Below, piece after piece: positions 56,221-64,000 of a stretch of 64,000 nucleotides of DNA; positions within the stretch are counted from its first letter, which is position 1, and every line of letters begins with the position of its first letter. This DNA comes from Lolium rigidum (taxonomy: Eukaryota; Streptophyta; Magnoliopsida; Poales; Poaceae), in the NCBI RefSeq assembly GCF_022539505.1, contig NC_061510.1, forward strand, positions 31,893,047-31,957,046, written 5' to 3'. A model generated the notes under the pieces. It searched no databases, was not told the DNA's origin, and saw only the letters and a program-made list of their open reading frames with translations. Both the position numbers and the translations under genes were made by a program.

Positions 56221-58178
56221 CTCACTTGTGGTAGACTTTGGGGTAGCCTCCAAACCTTTACAATCTTGTGAGGGCCGGGGCAAATCCACAACCCGGATGC
56301 TTCCGGAACTCTTTTCCCACCTAGGCTTTCCAAGGAACCCTAGAGAGCAAGTTTCTTGATGAATACAAGGGGGAACAAGATTTGGCTCGGTGGAACGGTA
56401 GATCAGGCCCTCCTCTAACTTTTCCCCGGAGGGATTTGAGTTTGGGTGGAGGAGAAGGGAGATCTGAGGCTTTTGGTGTTTCTATCAATGGAGTATGAGA
56501 GAGAGAGAGAGCTCAAGAACAGCTTGTAGTGTAGTGCCTAACTGTTCAGATGTAGGAGAAGGGGTATATATAGTGTAACTTGAAATCTGACCGTTGCAAC
56601 TTCTTCACCTCAACATTTCCTCGAGAAACCTGGTCAACCAGGCCTGGGACCGGGCCACTCGGTGCACGGCCCTGTCAGACCGGGCCAGGGGCCGGACCGT
56701 CCGGTCCTGACCGGAGCAGGGACCGGGTCTTGGCCGGGGCAGATATTGTCGCGCAGTACATGGCCTCCGGATGTCACCAGAGCAGGAGCTGGTTGGCGCC
56801 AGGGCGTCCGGTGCACAGCCCGGTTTGACCGAACGGGAAACCAGACTGTGCCGGTCCAGACCGGACCTCAGGCCGGGCCAGTGTCGGGCGAAGGGAAAAG
56901 CCCCCTGGACTGTGCCTGGTGTGCACCGGTCCAGGGGCCGGTCGGCACCGGGCTGGCCGGTGCCACGACCGGTCTGACCGGGCCAGTGACCGGTCTGTTG
57001 CTGATGAGACCTTCTTTATTCTTGACGAAGTGGGGGGGGGGGTCTCCCTTCTCCTTCTTGTTCCATTGATACACCATTATGCCTATTTGGCTAATACCTG
57101 GGAATAATCTCATAGACATGTATTAGTCCAATTACTCTAGCAACGGTGTCATTGTTACCAAAATAATGGATAAGGGTAAAATACCCTTACAATCTCCCCC
57201 TTTTTGGTATACGATGACAAACCGAGCTAGAGTCACAAATAGATATTATGATAAGCTTAAACCTTGATTCTATATAAGATATTAAGACATCTCCCCCATA
57301 ATGTGTGCACTTGGAGAATTTGCGTTTGAATGCAAAGTGCACCATTTGTGGAATATGAGAAGCTCCCCCAATATCTTGAGGAGACAAGCATGGTATGGAC
57401 ATGTATATATCAACATATATAAGCATAAAGCATAATCATCCTATCATAGGGATTAAGCAAATAAATACTTGTCCATACACGAATTATTCAAAGTAGCAAA
57501 TGGTTCTGGAAATGAAAAGCAAGCAAATAAGCACAAGCCAAATAAGAAGCAAATAAAGTATCAGCATGGCTTGTGCAACCATTCTTCATCTCATTACATC
57601 ATTATTCTCTCCCTACACTTGAAAACTTCCTTCATACAAAACTTCACACAATTCTCATTAGCGGCATTAGTGCAATCAAAATAATAAATCCACTTGGTTT
57701 TAGTTCTAACATGTACCAAACATCTATTAAAACATTAGGTATTGTAGCAACTTCTTCAAAAAGCTCTTTCCTCAAAAGAACTCAGAAAGAAAAAGATTAA
57801 GAGGCAAATGCAAATAGTAGCAAAAATCTTTCAAAACAGAACAACATGTAAAGATCGATTTTTTTGGAAATCTTCTCTTGCTCAGATCGAAAAGTGTTCA
57901 ACTAACGAAAGTTAGATAATAACCTGGGGCATATGCACAACAATTGGCAGCTCAAAAGTACGTTCTGGCTGAGAATACGAATTTTTATGGTGACAACACA
58001 TAATCTGTTTTCAGAACAACAACTTCCCCAAATCTTACTTTCTTCCTATTAGAGGCTATTCTTCATACAAAAACGAAATAAAAATGATAAGAGAGGTTAT
58101 TTCAGAGGTAATAACATCCAATACTCAACAATTTTTTACAGAAATAAAACATGGATTATCTCCCAATAGTGCTCGTAT

Positions 58179-58646
58179 TTAACGCCTTTCAGCTAGGCTC
58201 AGTAATTTGAGAGGATTCTCACATAAAAAATATGAATTGAAGCAAAAGAGCGCATAAAGGAGAAAATATAAAATAAATTTAAGTCTAACCCACTTCCTAT
58301 GCATAGAAATCTTGTACACAAATAAATCCACAAAGAACAAAATGACAAGCATATGAAGATAAAACAGGAGTAACTTCAAAACTTTCAGCATATAGAGAGG
58401 TGTTTTAGTACCATGAAAACTTCTACAACCATATTTTCCTATCTCATAATAACTTTCAGTAGATTCATGAATAAACTCAACACTATAACTATCACATAAA
58501 ACATTCTTATCATGAGCCACATGCATAAAATAATTATTACTCTCCACATAAGCATAGTCATTCTTATTAATTATAGTGGGAGTAAATTCAACAAAATATC
58601 TATCATTATTATTCTCATCACCATAATCATCAAATATAGGAGGCAT
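58179..58646 (-). pseudogene. Hypothetical retroelement ORF with hydrophobic segment
   Basis: The frame begins MPPIFDDYGDENNNDRYFVE and runs 155 codons. The middle is acidic/Asn-rich and the C-terminal half contains a strongly hydrophobic stretch (LLLFYLHMLVILFFVDLFV) that could be a membrane segment. I recognise the type from internal regions of Triticeae gypsy-like elements but know no function. It is separated from the ORF at 58719-58985 by a stop and probable frame break, and both may be parts of one original frame. Confidence 0.5.
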
Positions 58647-58718
58647 ATTGTAATCATAATTAATTTTCTCCTCAATAGCAGGTGAACTGAAAATAACATA
58701 ATCATCATTGTAATTATC

Positions 58719-58985
58719 TTATATTAGAGTCATAGTATCATCATAGCAAATTTCCTCCTCAAAAGCTGGGGAACTAAAAAGATTATTTTCATAAAAACTA
58801 GCTTCCCCAAGCTTAGAATTTTCCATAGCATTAGCAATAATGCTGTTCAAAGAATTCATACTAATAACATTGCTACCAGCATGAAAATAAAGTTTCATAG
58901 GTTTTTTAATTTTCTCTTCAAACACCTCATGTCCTAACTCAAGATAAATACTATAAAACTCTCTATTTTTTGTTGTTTTTTCCAT
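58719..58985 (-). pseudogene. Hypothetical N-terminal ORF downstream of the PBS
   Basis: It begins MEKTTKNREFYSIYLELGHE about 130 bases after the PBS and runs 88 codons with an acidic C-terminus. Its place is that of gag, but no gag core is recognisable. It is probably the first part of the frame continued at 58646-58179. Confidence 0.45.
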
Positions 58986-59110
58986 TAAGCCTAACTAGTG
59001 AAAAAAAAGTAACAAAAAGATGTAATTGCAGAATCTAAAGGAAATAACTTCGAGCGCTCACCAGCAACTAAAAGACTTAGTAGCCAGAGGATGTGAGCAT
59101 CTTTTATCTT

Positions 59111-59132
59111 ACCTCCCCGGCAACAGCGCCAG
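59111..59132 (-). promoter_or_regulatory. Primer binding site, tRNA-Asp type, minus strand
   Basis: The complement reads TGGCGCTGTTGCCGGGGAGG just after the LTR end, the same PBS type as at 4698 with one difference (GCT for GCC). Confidence 0.8.
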
Positions 59133-59141
59133 AAAAGAGCT

Positions 59142-60533
59142 TGATGTCTACGCACGCTTCTATTCTTGTAGACAGTGTTGGGTCTCCAAGTGCAGAGGTT
59201 TGTAGAACAGCAGCAAGTTTCCCTTAAGTGGATCACCCAAGGTTTATCGAACTCAGGGAGGTAGAGGTCAAAGATGTCCCTCTCAAGCAACCCTGCATTA
59301 CGATACAAGAAGTCTCTTGTGTTCCCAACACACCCAATACACTTGTCAGGTGTATAGGTGCACTAGTTTGGCAAAGAGATAGGGAAATACAAGTAATATG
59401 GATGATTATGAGTGGTAATTGCAATCTAAAATAAAAATGGAAGCAAACATGTAGCAGAACTGGATGTAAACGGTGTTTCAATGCTTGGAAACAAGGCATA
59501 TGGATCATACTTTCACTAGTGGACACGTACTCTCAATAATGATACCATAATTGAATACATAGATATTATCACTGCACTACGCTACTCTTAACGACTCTTC
59601 AGTTTGATAATAAACACAAATTCACTATGTAGAGGGTTGCATAAGCATTCCTTAAAATTCGCATTCCCAATCTATGGACGCTCCACGCTATCATTTTTGA
59701 GCATACAAAGATGATACTAACTAGTCACCATAATTCATAAGTATTTCCATAAATTAAGCTTAAGAAATAAACACATTGTGCACACTGTCACCTTCACACC
59801 GTTGGACAAGGTGTCCCCGGAGATCACATAATAAAACCACTTGAGTAGCACAATAGTTGAAGAATAACATCTACATACTCAACTAGATTACAATGCTCAT
59901 GATCACATAAAGATCATACATGGAGAGATACATATATAGACCACATAGCTACCGGTAAAGCCCTCAGCCTCGGGGGAGAACTACTCACTTCTCATCGTGA
60001 GAGTCAGCAAGGGCGATGGAGATGGCTGTGGAGTCGATGGAGATGGCTCCGGGGGCAATTTCCCGTCCTGGCAGGGTGCCGGAACAGAGACTTTTGTCCC
60101 CTGGATCTTGTCTTCGGTGGCAGCAGAGCTACAGAACTTTTCGCGGGCGGAGGCTGGTTGATTTAGGGTTCACGCGTCTGGAGGCTTCTTATAGGCGGAA
60201 GGGCGAGGTCGGTGGAGGCCAGGGGGCCCAGACCACCCCTAGGCGTGGCCAGTGCCTAGGCCGCGCCTAGGCCTGGTCTGGCCGCCCTGTGACGCCTCTT
60301 CATCCCCCTCTGGACTTCGTCTTCTTTACAAAAAAATAAGATCTTCAGCTTTTGTTTCGTCCAATTCCGAGAATATTTCCTGTACAACTTGGGAAATAAG
60401 TTAGTGGCATCTTGTCACTAGGTTAGTGCCGGAAAATGTATAAAAGTGCAATGAAGCGTAAACAAAACATATATAAATTAGTGCAAAACAAACATGGAGC
60501 ATAAAAAATTATAGATACATTTGCAACGTATCA
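59142..60533 (-). repeat. 5' LTR of the minus-strand gypsy-type element (1392 bp)
   Basis: The complement starts TGATACGTTGCAAATGTATC and ends GCGTGCGTAGACATCA, ends of the TGATACGT...ATCA kind. Confidence 0.8.
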
Positions 60534-61868
60534 GTATCAGTAACCTGTATGATGTAACATTACCTTTGTACCAATATAGAAAACAGTAGGAGCCTTTCCT
60601 ACTGTTAAAGTTTTAAAAAAATAGTATTGTTGATGGCATTTCCTTGGGTATTTCCTTACACTTGATAATATTTAATAGCTCCTCTACCTTTGTAGTAAGT
60701 TCTATATTCTTCTCATCACTGATTGAGTTCACCTTTCTTAAGTAAGGAGGATCTTTCTACATGTCATTACGCATGGTTGCTCTGCATATCATCAAGAAGC
60801 AGTTTGACCACATCTACTGGCTTTCCCATGAATGTGCCTCCTGGTGCAGTGTGAAGCATAGACTTAGACATTGGATTAAGATCGTTATAAAATAAATGGA
60901 GGATTAACCATTTTTCCATCCCATGGCTGGGACAACTCATTATGGATCCGTTTATCCTCTCCCATGCAAGCGCTAGTGGTTCGTGATTTTTTTGCCTAAA
61001 GCCTCTAATGTTGAATCTAAGTTGCATATTCTTAGTTGGAGGATAAAACTTAGTCATAACAATGTTAGTATATTTTCTCCCTTGAAGTAATAGTGACCTT
61101 ACGCAAAGCTAGCAACAAATCTTTTTTTCTTTCCTCTAAGTGAGGAAGGAAATAAATGCAGCTTGACCGCATTGGAGTCAACATATTTTATGCGCATCAT
61201 ATCCTATATCTCAGTTAATGTATTTAAATGCAACCTAAATCCTTAATAGCTGAGCCTCTAAATTGATTCTGTTGAACCCAAATCAAAAAATCTAGTCTTA
61301 ATTTCATAATTCTTCGCCGCGACAACGTGCCTGAGTAATAGGTGCACACATCAAAATAATCATTAGAGGTAGCATATTCCCCAAGCTTATTTTGTACCAT
61401 AGTAACAATTTTTTTGGGTGTTTTAGAGTAAGATAAATAACAAAACAAGTAACTAATTTATTTTGGGTTTTCAATTCATGACAAAATATAAATTAATAAC
61501 AATAAAAGCTAACTAACAAGGTTTGTAGTAACATTACGAGGATAGTGAATTGTTTCCCCAACAACTCCGTCAGAAAAAATGGTTACTACCTTCGATGTAG
61601 ATTACATATGCAATATAGTAGCTTTTTTCCTAGAAAATCTTGGTTTATTGAATCTTGAGAAGAAACACTTGTTGTTGGTTGAGGAATGTCTACACGACTT
61701 GCTAGTTTGATTTACCTTTAGTTTACCGGACATTTCCAGTTTACTTTGTATCTTGGGTTGTGTCGATGAATGGAGATATGTTAGAGTTGAAGTTTCATTT
61801 GCAGTTATGCATACCTATGAGATAAAGATAAAGTTAAGAACCTTCACGTGTAAATGATCTAACATAGT
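60534..61868 (-). mobile_element. Degraded gypsy-type internal fragment, minus strand
   Basis: AT-rich sequence with a gag core fragment at 60767-61057 and a second minus-strand ORF (61224-61448) without recognised motifs. Boundaries are uncertain; the right edge abuts a different LTR-like sequence. Confidence 0.5.
60767..61057 (-). pseudogene. gag: Gypsy-type (Athila/Tat-like) gag core fragment
   Basis: The 96-codon frame contains LALAWERINGSIMSCPSHGM, WLILHLFYNDLNPMSKSML and GGTFMGKPVDVVKLL, which follow the pattern of plant gypsy gag cores (AWERF...CPxHG...FYNGL). The start and end are missing, so it is a remnant. Confidence 0.65.
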
Positions 61869-63230
61869 GTTGCCTGCCAAAACCCACCGGCGAGCAGCGA
61901 CGGGCAACACGGAGAGCCGGGAAGCTCCCAGGACTGCTGGTGGGCCCTGGTCCCTCGGGCGACGGCCCGCAATGCTCCGGCACACGTCCTGGTGATTGCA
62001 AGGGCGTGCCACCTGACCTATATCTGGTCAGGAAGGTGTTGGATTGCTTCAATTAGTTTCCTGCATGGTAGACACGTAAACATTAAATGAGCCTCGATCG
62101 GCTCTCAGGTTTACCCTGTGAATCGGCTCAAAGAGCCGATTAACCCATGGTTCACAATGGATTTACAATAACATGGGTGTCCTGCTTTATCAATACCGAG
62201 ATAAATCAATCTACGACAGTTTAGGGTTTTCACCGCTTAACCGGAACATCCTACACGTAGTTGAGCCTGGCAGATACGAAAGATAACAGAAAACTAACCC
62301 AAAAAGAGGCCTAAAAACCAACACGGAGTTGATTCCCGGAACATCCCTTCTTGGATCGGCAAACCGTACCTTACGCACTACTGGATCGTTCAACCCGTTT
62401 GCAAGGCCTAACCATGCAGATATCAAACTAATCCTTGAAGAACAAGGAACAACTATAACAGATCAAATCTACTAAATAAAGATGAAGCAGGATGCTGCCC
62501 TTACACCTAAGATAGGTGTAAGGACAGCTAGATATTCAAGGGCAGCACAACTAAGCAAACATATCATAAAAAGCATCGATGCAAGCCCCAAAACACCTAC
62601 GATAAACAATATTGCTCGCCATCAACAAGGCTTCAGTACGAGCAACACATAAACAACGAATAAACAGATACTGCCTAGATCGCAAGATGCGATCTAGGCA
62701 GCATGACGCTTACCCGGAAGAAACCCTCGAAACAAGGGGTGGCGATGCGCCTGCATTGTGTTTGTTGTGAACGTGATCGTCCTCCTTTCTCAATAACCCT
62801 AGATACATATTTATAGTCCGTGAACTTTCTATCTTTGGAATAAACCTAACTGTGTACGAACCAACTCCATCTCTTAATTCTAAACTAAAATGCGATCTAC
62901 CATAAGTACAGATACACGGGCAATCTAGCCCAAATCCTCGTACGAGGCCGATTCAGAAATACATTATGTGTATATCCTTCAAGCCCATCTCCATCGCGGC
63001 CCATCTTCTGATTTGGCCAAAATCTGGTGATAACACATAGATATAATTTGTGGGTATCACATCTGTAAACACAATGGCCCCTGCGAACCAAAGACATAGC
63101 ATATAATCTCTTGGTCCAACCATTATACCAGAAAGCACCGGGCTATGAACGATTATTAAGTAAAATGCACACCAAAGCACGTTGTTCTTGTTCCGAAATG
63201 GATCACTAAATGGCTATTGTACTCCCCTTG
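61869..63230 (-). repeat. LTR-like sequence, minus strand, unassigned family
   Basis: The left end TGTTGCCTGCCAAAACCCAC looks like an LTR border. GAGCCTCGATCGGCTCTC and GAATCGGCTCAAAGAGCC motifs, and a TATA-like CTATAAATATG on the complement near 62805-62817, fit a grass LTR. A 13-bp palindromic stretch occurs near 62690 (TAGATCGCAAGATGCGATCTA). The right end was not located, and I cannot pair it with a second LTR. Confidence 0.4.
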
Positions 63231-64000
63231 TTGTCACTAAGTTTCACGCGTAGACGTTGTTTACCATACATCTCACCTTGAACCTTGATCAATCCTCGGG
63301 GTCTTGGATACCTGAAGAGTCCTTGGATTGAGGTACGACACAATGATAAAAATACAAATCTGCTATGAAATTAGCGCGCAATATTCCCATGCAATTTGAT
63401 GCACATAATCGCTGCGAGGCCACTCATCAACCCGCAACCCGTGAAAACCACTCGCTCATAATAATAAGATCAAGAATATGAAACATTGCATAATTACTTT
63501 GATCAATACCAAATATCCTTACAAGGTTGCCAATCACCAGGAGATCTCAAAACAAGTTATGGATATGGCTAAGAGATGGGATGGAGATGATGAACTATGG
63601 TGGTGATGAAGTGGTGGATCTTTCTCGGGTGGTTTCTAATGCAATCTGAGAATGGTTTCTCTCTCTACAATGGCGGAAATTCTCGAAATATATAGACGTC
63701 TTCACGAAAGTTGGTATGTTTGATCCGGCAAAGACGGTGCCGAGTGGTACGGTGCCGAGTGGTACGGCTCGCGGTACGGGCAAGTCCTGCCCATACCGGT
63801 GTTCGTTAACACTTCTGCAATTCCCTCTTCGCCCCTAGTTAACTTGGGAGTATTGACAGCTCATGATTTTTTTTCTTATTTGCTCCAGATTTCGCCATAA
63901 AAATGTGATTTTCTGCATCACATAGTTTAGAACAAGAATTTGCACATCTTTGCAGTAATTAGTCATTAGTAACAAGGCTAGAGAGATAGTTTATCATTTA
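63231..64000. other. Unassigned repeat-like sequence
   Basis: A tandem GTGCCGAGTGGTACG occurs at about 63738-63768, and a CGAAATATATAGACG TATA-like stretch at about 63685. It may be part of another LTR. No convincing ORF is present. Confidence 0.3.

Larger units (their letters stand above)
51291..57830 (-). mobile_element. Copia-type LTR and 3' internal fragment, minus strand, interrupted by E2
   Basis: The parts are 51291-51620 and 56221 to about 57830. On the minus strand AAAAAGGGGGAGAT (complement of 57181-57197) is a polypurine tract followed by an LTR start TGTAAGGGTATTTTACCC. The LTR then runs left through GC-rich GGCCGG/CCGGTC-type sequence (56630-57000) to the E2 insertion. Further PPT-like complements lie near 57288 and 57364. 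No pol motif is seen; 57430-57830 is AT-rich and non-coding. The left limit is approximate. Confidence 0.55.
57840..60533 (-). mobile_element. Gypsy-type LTR element, minus strand, 5' LTR and gag-like region
   Basis: On the minus strand a 1392-bp LTR (60533 to 59142) is followed by a tRNA-Asp-type PBS and by ORFs of a kind common in Triticeae gypsy-type elements. The remainder to about 57840 is AT-rich with no pol motif. The left limit is uncertain because it grades into the copia fragment. Confidence 0.65.

Noticed and set aside
1..64000. tRNA or rRNA genes
   Set aside because: tRNA-like signals seen are only primer binding sites next to LTRs, and no rRNA sequence was recognised.

Overview
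The window looks like highly repetitive heterochromatin from a large-genome grass, most likely Pooideae (the wheat, barley, rye, oat and ryegrass group). The evidence is the nested LTR retrotransposons whose LTRs begin TGATACGTC and end TCATCA, PBSs for tRNA-Asp and initiator tRNA-Met, CACTA transposons with GTGCCGACGG subterminal repeats, and Stowaway-like and Mutator-like MITEs. I see no host protein-coding gene, rRNA, tRNA or CRISPR array. Every coding signal I can interpret belongs to a mobile element. Family names are from recognition only, without database search.

Layout, left to right. 1-3292: nested LTR fragments of two families. 3293-9253: a plus-strand Ty3/gypsy-type element with a 1394-bp 5' LTR, a broken gag-protease polyprotein, a GC-rich internal segment and an Athila-like ORF, but no reverse transcriptase or integrase. 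It is cut by a CACTA-type end at 9254 and a 100-N scaffold gap (9298-9397). 9398-17722: about 24 tandem monomers of a ~340-bp satellite. 17723-42533: three incomplete copies (A, B, C) of one CACTA transposon encoding a TNP2-type transposase and a second TNPA-like protein. Copy A is interrupted by a copia-type element with a 2297-bp LTR and an intact 793-codon gag but no pol. Copies B and C share an almost identical 343-bp right flank and are joined through a 51-bp inverted filler.

42534-46552: duplicated flank, an older CACTA-like relic, a Stowaway-like MITE split by a poly-A retroposon, and a 387-bp Mutator-like MITE with an 11-bp TSD. 46205-57830: an old copia LTR relic and another copia fragment, each interrupted by a member of one 388-bp-LTR gypsy-type family (E1, plus strand, TSD tctat; E2, minus strand, TSD ctcac). 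E2 carries, antisense to its own LTR, a six-exon gene whose exons join into an uninterrupted 711-codon frame. 57840-64000: minus-strand gypsy-type LTR and gag fragments and other LTR-like sequence.

The main unexpected pattern is that reading-frame breaks and differences between repeat copies concentrate at CAG/CTG trinucleotides, often as a one-base insertion (CTG to CTCG, CAG to CGAG). CAG/CTG is the plant CHG-methylation context, so many apparent mutations may be methylation-linked long-read base-calling errors. The coding state of these transposons should be judged with that in mind.
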